A stretch of DNA of 64,000 nucleotides from JAWLBY01 sp041687455 (GCA_041687455.1 JAWLBY010000008.1:62001-126000), one strand, 5' to 3'; shown: positions 51,721 to 60,531, numbered from the stretch's first letter. Numbers and translations are program-made. The notes: generated from the letters alone by a model not told the origin.

Positions 51721-52482
51721 ATGCCACCCCAGGTCACCGCGTTCGCCCAGCGCATCCGCCCGAACCCGATCGCCGATGACGGCGACGAGGTCAACTTCTG
51801 CACCACCTGCGCGTTCTCGAATGCCTGCCGGTCCGAGGGCTACGACAAGTCGGCGCTGCTCGAACTGCATTGCCTGGTCGAACACGTCGGCCCGTACAAG
51901 CCGGGCGAACATCTGTTCCGCGAGGGCGAGCCGTTCAACGCGATCGCCGCGGTCCGCGCCGGCACGGTCAAGACCTACGTGCTCGACCCGGCCGGCCACG
52001 AGCAGGTGCTCGGCTTCTTCCTGCCCGGCGAGGTGATCGGGCTGAACGCGATCCACTCGGCGCGCTATCCGTGCAATGCGGTCGCGCTCGACACGGTTAC
52101 GCTGTGCCGGTTCTCGTTCCCGATGATGGCAACGCTGGCCACCCGGATGCCGGGCCTGCAGGCGCAACTTTTCCGGCTGCTCAGCGAGGACATCAACAAG
52201 GCCTCGCTGCTGGCCGGCGACCACAGCGCCGACGAGCGACTGGCGGCGTTCCTGATCGCGCTGTCGCGTCGCTACGCCTCGCGCGGCTTCTCCGCCCGAC
52301 GCTTCTCGCTGACGATGGCCCGCACCGACATCGCCAACTACCTGCGACTCGCCGCCGAAACGGTCAGCCGCGTGCTGCGGCGGTTCCAGGACGAGAAGCT
52401 GCTCAAGGTCGAACGACGCGAGGTTGAATTGCTGGACATCGAGCGGCTGCAGGGATTGGCGAAGCCGGTCCTGCGGGACTGA
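51721..52482 (+). CDS. fnr: FNR-type oxygen-sensing transcription regulator
   Basis: A 253-residue Crp/Fnr-family activator. FCTTCAFSNAC supplies CX2CX5C (Cys27, 30, 36), and VTLCRF a fourth cysteine (129), matching the four ligands of the E. coli FNR [4Fe-4S] cluster. A cyclic-nucleotide-like beta barrel, dimer helix and HTH follow. The recognition helix AAETVSRVLRRFQ has E-x-x-S-R, the set that reads TTGAT/C half-sites. It therefore fits the FNR-type boxes found around it. It is cotranscribed with hemN, under the FNR box at 50280, which implies autoregulation. Confidence 0.93.
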   Translation: MPPQVTAFAQRIRPNPIADDGDEVNFCTTCAFSNACRSEGYDKSALLELHCLVEHVGPYKPGEHLFREGEPFNAIAAVRAGTVKTYVLDPAGHEQVLGFFLPGEVIGLNAIHSARYPCNAVALDTVTLCRFSFPMMATLATRMPGLQAQLFRLLSEDINKASLLAGDHSADERLAAFLIALSRRYASRGFSARRFSLTMARTDIANYLRLAAETVSRVLRRFQDEKLLKVERREVELLDIERLQGLAKPVLRD

Positions 52483-52561
52483 AGCCGCGCGCTTCACGGG
52501 CGCGGTGCGTCGACCCGTCAGCACGCCGCCCGTCGCGTCATCGAGCCCGATTCAACCCGCC

Positions 52562-52575
52562 CTGACCGGCGTCAA
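52562..52575 (+). promoter_or_regulatory. FNR-type box of nnrS
   Basis: CTGAC-CGGC-GTCAA (one mismatch from a perfect palindrome) is centred 41.5 bp from the nnrS ATG. CACACT at 52598-52603 is in the -10 position. No SD is visible. Confidence 0.75.
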
Positions 52576-52609
52576 TGGCCGTCCCGACCCGGCCGGGCAC
52601 ACTCCGGCC

Positions 52610-53836
52610 ATGAATACGCTCGCCGCTTCCCTGCCCCTGTCCCCGCGCCTGCTCGCTGCCGCGCCGCATCGGCTGCTGTTCTTCGTTGGCGCCGCCAACG
52701 TACTCGCGTCGATGGCATGGTGGACGCTGTGGCTGGCGTCGCCCCACCTGCCGTGGCTGCCGGCGCCGCAGCCGCCGATCCCGGCCGGCTGGGCGCATGC
52801 GATCGTGATGCCGCTCCAGGTGCTGGCGCCGTTCATTTTCGGCTTCCTGCTGACGGTATTTCCGCGCTGGATGAATCTGCCCGCGCTGTCGCGCTGGCAT
52901 TACGTGCCGGTCGGGATCGGCCTGCTCGGCGGCCAGCTCGCCACGCTGGTCGGGCTGTGGGGCTTCCCGCATCTGGTCTACATGGGACTGCTGTTCACGC
53001 TGGTCGGCTGGAGCGCCGGGATCGTGTTCCTGTTCGGCGTGCTGTGGGCCGAGCAGGGCCGGACCTGGCATGCGGTCAGTTGCCTGGTCGCGCTCGGACT
53101 CGGCTGGATCGGGCTGGCCTGCTTCCTGGGCTGGATGCACACCCACGAGGCACGGCTGGCGTTCGCCGCGATCAAGCTCGGCACGCTCGGCTTCGCGCTG
53201 CCGATCTTCGTGACCGTTTGCCATCGGATGCTGCCGTTCTTCGCCAGCGTCGCCGTACCGGGCTACCGGCCGTGGCGGCCGATGGCGTTGCTGGCGGGAT
53301 TCTGGGGCCTGCTGCTGGTCCATATCGGCCTCGAGCTTGCGCATCACTACGAGTGGCTGTGGCCGGTCGATGCGGCGCTGGCCATGCTGACCGCGACCCT
53401 GCTGTGGCGCTGGTGGCCGCGGCAGGCGGCGCCCGGCATCCTGCGCGTGCTGTTCATCGCATTCGCATGGCTGCCGATCGCGTTCGCGCTGTACGCGGCG
53501 CAGAGCCTGTGGTTCGACCTCAGCGGTCAGTTCGCGCTCGGCCGCGCCCCGCTGCATGCGCTGGCGGTCGGCTTCTTCGGCAGCATGCTGGTGGCGATGG
53601 TGACCCGGGTCACCCAGGGCCATTCCGGCCGACCGCTCGAAATGCATCCGGTCGCCTGGTTCGCGTTCGCGACGATCCACGCCGTCGCGGTGCTGCGGGT
53701 GGTCGCCGAACTGGCGCCCGGGCAGCCGGCCTGGCAGGCGGTCGCAGCGCTCGGCTGGCTGCTCGCGTTCACGCCGTGGGTGTTGCGTTCGGCCTGGATC
53801 TACCTGACCCCGCGCAGCGACGGTCGGCCCGGCTGA
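52610..53836 (+). CDS. NnrS family membrane protein
   Basis: A 408-residue protein with about 12 membrane segments. RLLFFVGAANVLASMAWW, FGFLLTVFPRWMNLP, HTHEARLAFAAIKLG and LPIFVTVCHRMLPFF with conserved histidines are typical of NnrS, a haem- and copper-containing protein linked to nitric oxide tolerance in denitrifiers. The FNR-type box 41.5 bp from the ATG fits that role. No nitrite or NO reductase gene lies in the window, so they should be encoded elsewhere if the strain denitrifies. Confidence 0.9.
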   Translation: MNTLAASLPLSPRLLAAAPHRLLFFVGAANVLASMAWWTLWLASPHLPWLPAPQPPIPAGWAHAIVMPLQVLAPFIFGFLLTVFPRWMNLPALSRWHYVPVGIGLLGGQLATLVGLWGFPHLVYMGLLFTLVGWSAGIVFLFGVLWAEQGRTWHAVSCLVALGLGWIGLACFLGWMHTHEARLAFAAIKLGTLGFALPIFVTVCHRMLPFFASVAVPGYRPWRPMALLAGFWGLLLVHIGLELAHHYEWLWPVDAALAMLTATLLWRWWPRQAAPGILRVLFIAFAWLPIAFALYAAQSLWFDLSGQFALGRAPLHALAVGFFGSMLVAMVTRVTQGHSGRPLEMHPVAWFAFATIHAVAVLRVVAELAPGQPAWQAVAALGWLLAFTPWVLRSAWIYLTPRSDGRPG

Positions 53837-53952
53837 CAGGAAGAGAACCGCGGAGCATCCCGTCCGATTTCACCGGGCTGTCGACTGCTGCCGGCGAGCA
53901 GCAGCCGCAGCGGCTGCTGCTGGTGTGGCGCCCGCGGCTGCTGCGGCGTCGC

Positions 53953-54186
53953 TCAGCCGCAGCAGCCGCCGCAGCAACCGCCGCCGAGATCGGCGACCGG
54001 ACCGACTGTCAGGCCGACCTCGCGGAAGGCGTCGATCGCCTGCTGCTGGCTCAACGAGCTTTCGATCCGGACCCGGCCGGCACCGGCATCGATCCAGACC
54101 GTGGCGTCGGCGTCTCGTGCCTTGATCGCGCGTTCGAGTGCGCCGTCACGCAGCGCATCGCCTGCCTGGGAGAGTTGGAACAGCAT
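53953..54186 (-). CDS. Small HMA-like protein with a CCGGCCG tail
   Basis: A 77-residue protein. The first ~65 residues have the beta-alpha-beta pattern of heavy-metal-associated domains (ATVWIDAGAGRVRIESS, then a helix and VGLTVGPV) but lack the usual CxxC loop. Instead the protein ends GGGCCGGCCG, with four cysteines. It could bind copper or another soft metal at the tail. AAGGAGAT is a strong SD. An FNR-type box lies upstream (54255), and nnrS is the convergent neighbour, so a role in anaerobic or NO metabolism is inferred. I do not recognise a named family. Confidence 0.7.
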   Translation of the reverse strand: MLFQLSQAGDALRDGALERAIKARDADATVWIDAGAGRVRIESSLSQQQAIDAFREVGLTVGPVADLGGGCCGGCCG

Positions 54187-54254
54187 CGTGGATCTCCTTG
54201 TCGTGGCCGGAACCGGCGGAGCCGGAATCGTCGCGTGGCGGATGCGGTGCGGCC

Positions 54255-54268
54255 TTGACGCCGGTCAG
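54255..54268 (-). promoter_or_regulatory. FNR-type box of the Cys-tailed HMA-like gene
   Basis: On the minus strand this reads CTGAC-CGGC-GTCAA, identical to the nnrS box. With GACGAT as -10 (54227-54232), class II spacing puts the transcription start near 54220 and leaves a 34-nt leader containing the SD. Confidence 0.7.
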
Positions 54269-54327
54269 TCGCACCGCTGAACGACGGCCGGCGCACGCAT
54301 GAACGCGGTGCGCCGGCCCGGCAGCGG

Positions 54328-54341
54328 CTGACCTGCGTCAA
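54328..54341 (+). promoter_or_regulatory. FNR-type box of the 54377 gene
   Basis: CTGAC-CTGC-GTCAA is centred 42.5 bp from the ATG at 54377. AACACT at 54365-54370 is in the -10 position, and there is no SD. Confidence 0.7.
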
Positions 54342-54376
54342 CGACGGCGAGCACGCCGCGGTCGAACACTTGCCGC

Positions 54377-54598
54377 ATGGACCAGCCCTCGCACGACGAG
54401 ACCCGTATCGCCCGCCTGCAGCAGTACCTCGGTGCGCTCGAGCAGGCCGCGCAGGCGATCGAGCAGGCGCGCAGCTTGCAGCCGCACCACGGGCTCGACC
54501 ATGCCATCGACCGGCTGCGGGCATTGCTCTACGATGGCGCGGTCGAGCTGCAGGCGCTGCTCGACGCGCCTGGCGCCATGCCGTTCGAGCGGCGCTGA
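54377..54598 (+). CDS. Small helical protein of unknown function
   Basis: A 73-residue, mostly alpha-helical protein (RIARLQQYLGALEQAAQAIEQA) with no recognised domain. Support for its reality comes from its promoter: an FNR-type box centred 42.5 bp from the ATG, with AACACT at -12 to -7, the same layout as hemN and nnrS. It may be the leaderless first gene before cytidine deaminase, although 110 bases separate them. Function unknown. Confidence 0.6.
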   Translation: MDQPSHDETRIARLQQYLGALEQAAQAIEQARSLQPHHGLDHAIDRLRALLYDGAVELQALLDAPGAMPFERR

Positions 54599-54708
54599 GC
54601 GCGTCGCGTACGCTCGGAGTTTGCGCGGTGCGCCGCGCCACGGACGCCCGGTGCCGGAGTCGCGGTGGCGGCCGGCCCTGCCACACCCTTCAATCTGGAG
54701 CGGCGGCA

Positions 54709-55125
54709 ATGGATACCGCGCTGGCACCCCCACCATCGATGCTCGAGCGCGCGCTCGCCGTCGCACGGCACGCCTACGCGCCGTATTCGCACTGCCGGGT
54801 CGGCGCGGCGGTGCGGACCGCAAGCGGCATGCTGCACGCCGGCTGCAATGTCGAGAATGCGGTGTACGGGCTCGGCGTCTGCGCCGAACGCACCGCGGTG
54901 GCGACGGCCGTGCTGGCCGAAGCGCCGGACATTCCGGCCATCGACGAGGTCGTCGTCGTCGCGCTCGATCGCGACGGCCGACTGCGGCCGGCACCGCCGT
55001 GCGGTGCCTGCCGCCAGGTGCTGAGCGAGTTCGGCGCCGACGCCGTCGTCTGGTTCGTTGATCGCGACCGGCAATGGTGCCGCTGCACGCTGCGCGAACT
55101 GCTGCCGGCCGGCTTCGAGCTGTAA
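54709..55125 (+). CDS. cdd: Cytidine deaminase
   Basis: A 138-residue zinc hydrolase deaminating cytidine and deoxycytidine to the uridine forms. HAYAPYSHCRVGAAV is the substrate loop; GCNVENAVYGLGVCAERTA has the catalytic Cys-Ala-Glu; PPCGACRQVLSEF provides the other two zinc cysteines. GGAG precedes the ATG. It matches the short homotetrameric form and fits functionally with the deo operon 6 kb downstream. Confidence 0.95.
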   Translation: MDTALAPPPSMLERALAVARHAYAPYSHCRVGAAVRTASGMLHAGCNVENAVYGLGVCAERTAVATAVLAEAPDIPAIDEVVVVALDRDGRLRPAPPCGACRQVLSEFGADAVVWFVDRDRQWCRCTLRELLPAGFEL

Positions 55126-55608
55126 CCGCCGTCGGGTTCGGCCGCTGTCCGGGCAACTCAACGCGGCGGCGCGATACGCTGCGGTCGGCATCGCCGCCGG
55201 ACTGCGGTGCGCGACGCTCGTTGCCGGTCATCCCGGCGAAAGTCTGCTCTCCGGGCAAGATCGCCGGTGCATGTGCAACCGTCTTCCGCCGTCGGTTCTG
55301 CGGCGTCTGAAGGCATCCGTCGACTCGATTGTTCGACGCACTTGCTCATCATCCCGGCAAACGCCCGGCGAACGCCGGGATCCATGTGGCTTTGCGAGCC
55401 GCAGAATCAGGATGGACCCCGGCTTTCGCCGGGGTGACGGTGGCCGAGATCCGACTTTGGGCACTTCGCCGTTTGCCATCCTGCGCGCTACGGATCGCCG
55501 GCCCCGCCTTCGCGGGGGCAACGCATTGGCATGGCTGATCCGATCCGCAGGTCCTGTTGCGGCGGTCGCGCGCCCGCTGCGCGTTTGCCGGACGTCCGCA
55601 GCCGCAAC
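55126..55608. repeat. Gene-free spacer with several palindromic repeats
   Basis: Between cdd and the convergent porin gene, repeats of the GGTCATCCCGGCGAAAG / CCCCGGCTTTCGCCGGGGTGAC / CCCCGCCTTCGCGGGGG type lie between 55226 and 55522. They belong to the same family as the repeat at 18667. Each can form a hairpin; the one at 55417-55439 is the most perfect. I see no gene here. Confidence 0.8.
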
Positions 55609-56808
55609 TCAGTAGCGGTACTCGACGCTCAGCCACAGCTTGCGCTGGTCGCTGCCGAACCCGTCGCTGCGGTAATCGGCGAGCTTGGCCAGCGCATTCC
55701 AGCCGGTCGCGAACGGCCACGCCAGTTGCAGATCGATTTCGTTGCCGTAGTCGGTGCTGCCGCGTTCGGAGCGGAAATCGTGCCAGGCCGCCAGGTAACG
55801 CAGCTTGCCGATCGGCCCGTCGACCTTGACGTAACGGTCGTCGAGACCGCCGGCCGGCGTGACCAGGAAACGGTCGGCCCAGCCATTGAACGCATGGCCG
55901 GTGGCGAGCGGGGTCTGGAACGCACGTTGCGAGTTGGCCCCGAGCTGCTCGGTGCCGAGCCGGATCGCGTGGCCGTGCATTCGCATTCCGCCTTCGAGGT
56001 GCAGGTAGTCGACGCTGCCGGTCGACGGGGCGTCGCGCCAGCCCTGCTGGGTCGCGAACTCTGCGGCGTACAGCCACTCGCGGTCACCGTGCGTGCGGCT
56101 GCCGGCGAACCGCAGGCCCCAGGTTTCGGTCGAACTGGCCGGCAGGTCCTCGTTCTCGATCAGGTAGCCGTAGCCGCTGACGCTGCCGAGCGGAAACTTC
56201 CAGCCGATGTTGAGCAGGTGCGCGTCGAGATCGTGCTCGGCCTGCAACGGGTTCGGATGCGCGTTGCCGAAGATCCGCTGCACCTCGTCGAGCCAGGCAT
56301 AACGCAGCGTGCCGGACGCGCCGAGCGACTGCGTCAGGCTCAACGCATCGAAGGTCTGCTCGTTCTGGCGCCAGCCGACGTTGCCGATGAAGCGCTGGTT
56401 GTCGAACAGCAGCCGCTGCCGGCCGAGCGCCAGTTGGGTGCCGGCGCCGGAATTCCAGCCGACGTAGGCCTGGTTCCATTCGCTGCCTTCCGGATCGGCC
56501 ACCAGCGGGAATTCGACGTTGCCGTTGGCGGTCGAGTTGTAGTCGTCGATCAGTGCCCGGACATCCTCGAGCTCGGCGACGACATGGAAGCCGTGCACGC
56601 TGCCGCTGCGCCAGCCGATCCGGCTGCGCAGTGTCAGCGCATCGGCATCGCGCGTGAACGCATTGTCATCGACGGTCTCGTGGCGCAATCGGACGTCGAG
56701 CAGCAGCTTGCCGTCGTCGATGAAACCGTCGGCATGCGCCGGCGCGGCGACGACGAGAACGCAGGCGATCGCGCGGCGCAACAGGCGGGCGTTGGTCAGG
56801 TCGGACAT
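55609..56808 (-). CDS. Alginate-export-type outer-membrane porin
   Basis: A 399-residue exported beta-barrel protein. A signal peptide (ACVLVVAAPAHA) is followed by DVRLRHETVDDNAFTRDADALTLRSRIG, typical of the alginate_export domain, then LALGRQRLLFDNQRFIGNVGWRQN and a C-terminal SVEYRY ending in an aromatic residue. No alginate genes are present. It is more likely a specific or general porin used in anaerobic growth, since an FNR-type box (TTGAT-GCCC-GTCAA) lies upstream with an AACACT -10. GGAG precedes the ATG. Confidence 0.85.
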   Translation of the reverse strand: MSDLTNARLLRRAIACVLVVAAPAHADGFIDDGKLLLDVRLRHETVDDNAFTRDADALTLRSRIGWRSGSVHGFHVVAELEDVRALIDDYNSTANGNVEFPLVADPEGSEWNQAYVGWNSGAGTQLALGRQRLLFDNQRFIGNVGWRQNEQTFDALSLTQSLGASGTLRYAWLDEVQRIFGNAHPNPLQAEHDLDAHLLNIGWKFPLGSVSGYGYLIENEDLPASSTETWGLRFAGSRTHGDREWLYAAEFATQQGWRDAPSTGSVDYLHLEGGMRMHGHAIRLGTEQLGANSQRAFQTPLATGHAFNGWADRFLVTPAGGLDDRYVKVDGPIGKLRYLAAWHDFRSERGSTDYGNEIDLQLAWPFATGWNALAKLADYRSDGFGSDQRKLWLSVEYRY

Positions 56809-56877
56809 GGGTCTGCTCCATGGCAGTGCGGGAAAATGCGCTGGCAATAGTGTTCGGCGGCGACCGGCCCGCCGGCA

Positions 56878-56891
56878 TTGATGCCCGTCAA
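56878..56891 (-). promoter_or_regulatory. FNR-type box of the porin gene
   Basis: TTGAT-GCCC-GTCAA on the plus strand. On the minus strand AACACT (56849-56854) puts transcription at about 56842, 41.5-42.5 bp from the box centre, leaving a ~35-nt leader with an SD. Confidence 0.75.
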
Positions 56892-56971
56892 GCGCGTTTC
56901 CGCCGGGCAGCGGCGTCTGCGCCGTCATCGGGTCGAGCGAGCGCGCGCATGCCGACCGCCGAACATCGACG

Positions 56972-57418
56972 TCATTCGCCGGCCGACCGCGCAGCGCGCA
57001 CGGCAGCGACATCGTCCGCGCCGACGTCCCGCGGGTCGGCGCCGAACTGGCGGTAGACGTAGCCGAGGATGGCCGCGATGTCGGCATCGGACAGGTGCGC
57101 GAACGGCGGCATGCTGCCGTGGTAGGTCACGCCGTTGACGGTCATCGGGCCGGACCGGCCGCCCAGCACCAGTGCGATCGCATCGTCGGTGCCCGCGCCA
57201 GCCAGCCAGTCGGACTTCGCGAGCGGCGGGAAGGCACCGGACAGGCCGCCGCCGGCCGGCTGGTGACAGGCCGAGCAATGGGTCAGATACAGCGACTTGC
57301 CGGCCGCGGCCGGGTCACCCGCAGCGGGAGTCGCATCGCTGTTGCAACCGGCGAGCAACAGCAGTGCGGCGCTGCTGCCGAGCGGCAGCAGGCAGCGGAA
57401 CAGGCGCGATACGGCCAT
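56972..57418 (-). CDS. Cytochrome c lipoprotein
   Basis: A 148-residue single-haem class I cytochrome c. The signal peptide ends in LLLLAGC, a lipobox, so the protein is predicted to be lipid-anchored. HCSACHQPAGGGLSGAFPPLA contains CxxCH, and HGSMPPFAHLSDADIAAILGYV supplies the distal methionine. Similar cytochromes serve as electron donors or as C-terminal subunits of nitrite-reducing and alternative respiratory chains. It reads toward the porin gene on the same strand. Confidence 0.9.
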   Translation of the reverse strand: MAVSRLFRCLLPLGSSAALLLLAGCNSDATPAAGDPAAAGKSLYLTHCSACHQPAGGGLSGAFPPLAKSDWLAGAGTDDAIALVLGGRSGPMTVNGVTYHGSMPPFAHLSDADIAAILGYVYRQFGADPRDVGADDVAAVRAARSAGE

Positions 57419-57513
57419 CGGGCGTGACCTCTGCAGCGTTGTGCGGGGCGTCGATCATCGCGGCTCGCCGGCTGGTGATGCAATCGCCCGAGTGCTGCCG
57501 TCGGGAGACTTCT

Positions 57514-60459
57514 TCAAACGGCGACCTGCCCGCCGCAACGCGTCCGATCGGCGATCAGCGTCAATTCGGCGGCGGCATCGGCAGCCCCGACGTGATCGCC
57601 GCTGCCGCCATCGGCGAGACGGAACTGCTGCAAGCGTTCGCCGAGCAGGCGCATCTGCTGCAGCATGCCCTGGGCGTTGGCGGAACTCTGTTCGACCATC
57701 GCTGCATTCTGCTGCGTCATGCCATCGAGGTCGCACAGCGCCTGGTTGACCGATGCGATGCCGCTGGCCTGCTCCGAGGCCGCCGCGCTGATTTCATCGA
57801 CCATCGTCCGGACCTGCGCAACCGCCTCGCCGAGCCCGGCCAGCGCCTGCGCCGAATGCCGCACCCATTCGGTGCCCTGCCCGATCAGTCCGGTGGTGTC
57901 ACCGATCAGCGCGCGGATGTCGCGCGCGGCATCGGCCGAACGCTGCGCGAGCGCACGCACCTCGCTCGCGACGACCGAGAAACCGCGTCCCTGCTCGCCG
58001 GCGCGTGCGGCTTCGACCGCGGCATTCAGCGCGAGCAGGTTGGTCTGGAACGCGATGCCGTCGATCAGCGTGACGATGTCGGCAATTCGCGCGCTGGCAC
58101 CGGCGATCCGACCCATCGCGTCGGTCGCGCGCTGCATCACCGCACCGCCTTCGTCGGCCTGCCGGACGACCGTCGAGCTGCGCTCGCAGGCCAGCCGCGC
58201 CTGCCCGTCGGTGTGCCGCACCGCGGCCGCCAGTTGTTCCATCGCCGCGGCGGTTTCCTCGAGCGAGGCCGATTGCCGCTGCGTGCGCAGGTTCAGGTCG
58301 TCGGAGCCAGCCGCCAGCTCGCTGCTGCCATCGAGCACGCCGACCACCGCCTGCTGCACATCGCGGACCAGCGCGTTCAGGCGCGCCAGCGCGGCGTTGA
58401 AGTCCTGTTGCAGCACGCCGAGCCGACCGCGGTGGCAGCCGCCGATCGGCCGGTCGAGTGCACCGTCGGCCAGCGCGGCCAGTCCTGCCGACAACTCGCC
58501 GAGCGCGGCGTCGAGCGCTTCGCCGGCGTGGTTGATGTCCTGTTGCAGGCGGCCGAACGCACCAGCTCCGTCGGTCCGCACCCGACGGTCGAACTGGCCG
58601 GCCGCCATCGCTGCCATCGCCTGCGATATTTCGTCGAGCGTTGCCTGCAGGTCGCCCAGGGTCCGGTCGACCTGCAGCCGCAGATCGCCGCGCACGCGCG
58701 GGTCGAGCCGCACGTCGAGCCGGCCGTCGGCCAGCCCCTGCATCACGCGTTCGAGCTCGCGCGTGGTCAGCGCCAGGCTGTCGACGGCGGCGTTGGTGTT
58801 GCGTTTCAACGCGGCCAGATCGCCCTGCAGGTCGTCGACGATGCGGCGATCCATCCGGCCGTCGGCGATGTGCCCGACCACATCGTTGACCGCGTGGATC
58901 GATCGCTCGACCTGATTCAGGCAGTGGTCGGTCAGTGCCGCCAGATCGGACAGCTCGTCGCCGTCGTCGGCCATCGCGATCCGACCGTGGAAATCGCCCT
59001 GCTCGGCGACCGCCCGCATCCGTTCGCCGAGCCGCCGCAGGCCGTGGTGCAGGCGGCGGCTGTTGTGGTGCAGCAGCCACAGGCCGAACAGCAGCGCCAG
59101 TGCCAGCGCGCCGCCGGCCAGCCACAGCGCCTGCGCCGCCTGCCACCGGCGGCGTTCGCCGTCGTCGCCCCAGGCCTGTGCTTCGGCGTCGAAGTGCCCG
59201 GCCAGCGCAGTGATCCAGTGGCTGTACGCCGCGAACGCCGCGCCGGCATCGGCCGTGCCGGCGCTCGCTGCCGCCTGCCGGAACGGCGCGGCGAGCGCAC
59301 TGCCTTCGGCATCGGCGGCCTGCAGCGCGGCGTGCCAGTCCGGCGCCGCAGCCACCTGCAGTTCGCGCCAGCTCGCCTGCCGCTGCGCGGCGAGCTGCAC
59401 CAGCAGCGCGGACAGTTCATCCGGCGCCGTGCCGCCGAGCGCGGCGCTGATGGTCGCGCGCTCGACGCCGATCGTTTCCTGGATCCGCAGCAGCGCCTGC
59501 AAGGCCAGGCCGCGCCGAAGCAAGGCCACGTCGGCCAGCTCGTTGAGTCGCGCGGCACCGAGCTGCAGCAACTGTTCGACGATCGCGCTGTATTGCCTGC
59601 GGGCATCGCCGGCGGCCAGTTCACGCCGATCGACCGCGCGCCGCAGCGCGGCGATCGCCGGCAGTGGGTCGAGTGTCTCGCTGGCGCAGTTGCGCGCGCT
59701 GCAATGCCGGTCGAGCTGCGCGCGGACGTCGTCACGCTCGGCGCGGAACTGCTGTCCGTCCGACGCCAGCCAGCCGACCGACAGCCCGCGCTCGCGTTGC
59801 AGCAGGCCGACCAGCGCCGCGCGATCGAGCCATTCCGACGCCAGCGTCGCGACCTGCAGCGCATCCGCATGCCGCTGCCGCTGCAGGCCGATGAACTGCG
59901 CCGACAGCAGCAGCGCCAGCAACAGCAGCGGCAGCACCGCGATCGCGGTTCGCGCCGGCACCGACAGCCGCCAGCGCACGAACGGATTGAGCTGTCGCCA
60001 GCGCCAACTGCGGCGCGAGTAGACCTGGCCGCCGTCGATCACCGCGCGACCGCTGGCGATGTCGCGGTAGACCTGTTCGGTGGCGGCGATCAGCCGCTCG
60101 TCCAGCACCGGCTTGCGCACTGACACGTAGCCGGCCAGCGTGCCGTTCGAATACTTCGGCGACACGTTGGCGTCGACCCAGTAATGGTCGCCGTTGCGGG
60201 CCCGGTTCTTGACCACCGCACGCCAACTGCGACCGGCCTGCAGCGATCGCCACAGGTCGGCGAACACCGCCTCGGGCACGTCGGAGTGACGCACGATGTT
60301 GTGCGCCTTGCCGATCAGTTCGTCGCGCTCGAAGCCGGACACGGTGGCAAAGTCGCTGTTGACCTCGACGATCCGTCCCTTGGTATCGGTGATCGACGAC
60401 AGCGTAGCGTCGGGCGCCATCGGCACCGCACGACCGGTGTTCGGACCATTGACGCGCAT
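57514..60459 (-). CDS. Chemoreceptor with Aer-type PAS and NIT domains
   Basis: A 981-residue methyl-accepting chemotaxis protein. Residues ~20-115 are a PAS domain of the Aer kind (NIVRHSDVPEAVFADLW; VVKNRARNGDHYWVDANVS), suggesting redox or oxygen sensing. A membrane segment (~170-192) leads to a ~240-residue periplasmic helical region with LLQRERGLSVGWLAS and QETIGVERA, the signature of NIT nitrate/nitrite-sensing domains. A second membrane segment (~443-463) is followed by several HAMP-like units and the kinase-control hairpin GIAFQTNLLALNAAVEAA at about residue 800. GGAG precedes the ATG at 60459. An FNR-type box lies 58 bases upstream. Combining both sensors in one receptor suggests taxis to electron acceptors. 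Confidence 0.9.
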   Translation of the reverse strand: MRVNGPNTGRAVPMAPDATLSSITDTKGRIVEVNSDFATVSGFERDELIGKAHNIVRHSDVPEAVFADLWRSLQAGRSWRAVVKNRARNGDHYWVDANVSPKYSNGTLAGYVSVRKPVLDERLIAATEQVYRDIASGRAVIDGGQVYSRRSWRWRQLNPFVRWRLSVPARTAIAVLPLLLLALLLSAQFIGLQRQRHADALQVATLASEWLDRAALVGLLQRERGLSVGWLASDGQQFRAERDDVRAQLDRHCSARNCASETLDPLPAIAALRRAVDRRELAAGDARRQYSAIVEQLLQLGAARLNELADVALLRRGLALQALLRIQETIGVERATISAALGGTAPDELSALLVQLAAQRQASWRELQVAAAPDWHAALQAADAEGSALAAPFRQAAASAGTADAGAAFAAYSHWITALAGHFDAEAQAWGDDGERRRWQAAQALWLAGGALALALLFGLWLLHHNSRRLHHGLRRLGERMRAVAEQGDFHGRIAMADDGDELSDLAALTDHCLNQVERSIHAVNDVVGHIADGRMDRRIVDDLQGDLAALKRNTNAAVDSLALTTRELERVMQGLADGRLDVRLDPRVRGDLRLQVDRTLGDLQATLDEISQAMAAMAAGQFDRRVRTDGAGAFGRLQQDINHAGEALDAALGELSAGLAALADGALDRPIGGCHRGRLGVLQQDFNAALARLNALVRDVQQAVVGVLDGSSELAAGSDDLNLRTQRQSASLEETAAAMEQLAAAVRHTDGQARLACERSSTVVRQADEGGAVMQRATDAMGRIAGASARIADIVTLIDGIAFQTNLLALNAAVEAARAGEQGRGFSVVASEVRALAQRSADAARDIRALIGDTTGLIGQGTEWVRHSAQALAGLGEAVAQVRTMVDEISAAASEQASGIASVNQALCDLDGMTQQNAAMVEQSSANAQGMLQQMRLLGERLQQFRLADGGSGDHVGAADAAAELTLIADRTRCGGQVAV

Positions 60460-60517
60460 CGCGACTCCCGCACGGGGGCAAGGTCCGCTAGCGTGGCGGG
60501 CGCGGCGGTCGGGCGAA

Positions 60518-60531
60518 CTGACGTCGGTCAA
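60518..60531 (-). promoter_or_regulatory. FNR-type box of the chemoreceptor gene
   Basis: CTGAC-GTCG-GTCAA on the plus strand, centred 65.5 bp from the minus-strand ATG at 60459. CACGCT (60490-60495, minus strand) in the -10 position gives a start near 60483 and a ~24-nt leader with an SD. Confidence 0.65.

Noticed and set aside
50139..51806. Long N-terminal extension of phosphoglycerate kinase
   Set aside because: The extension is antisense to hemN. The family N-terminus and a good AGGAG are at 50138.
55609..56808. Alginate biosynthesis locus
   Set aside because: The alginate_export-type barrel is common in porins unrelated to alginate, and no alg genes are nearby.
57172..60123. 983-codon open frame antisense to the chemoreceptor
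   Set aside because: No domain, typical shadow composition (Arg, Gln, His-rich), while the minus strand has PAS, NIT, HAMP and MCP signatures.
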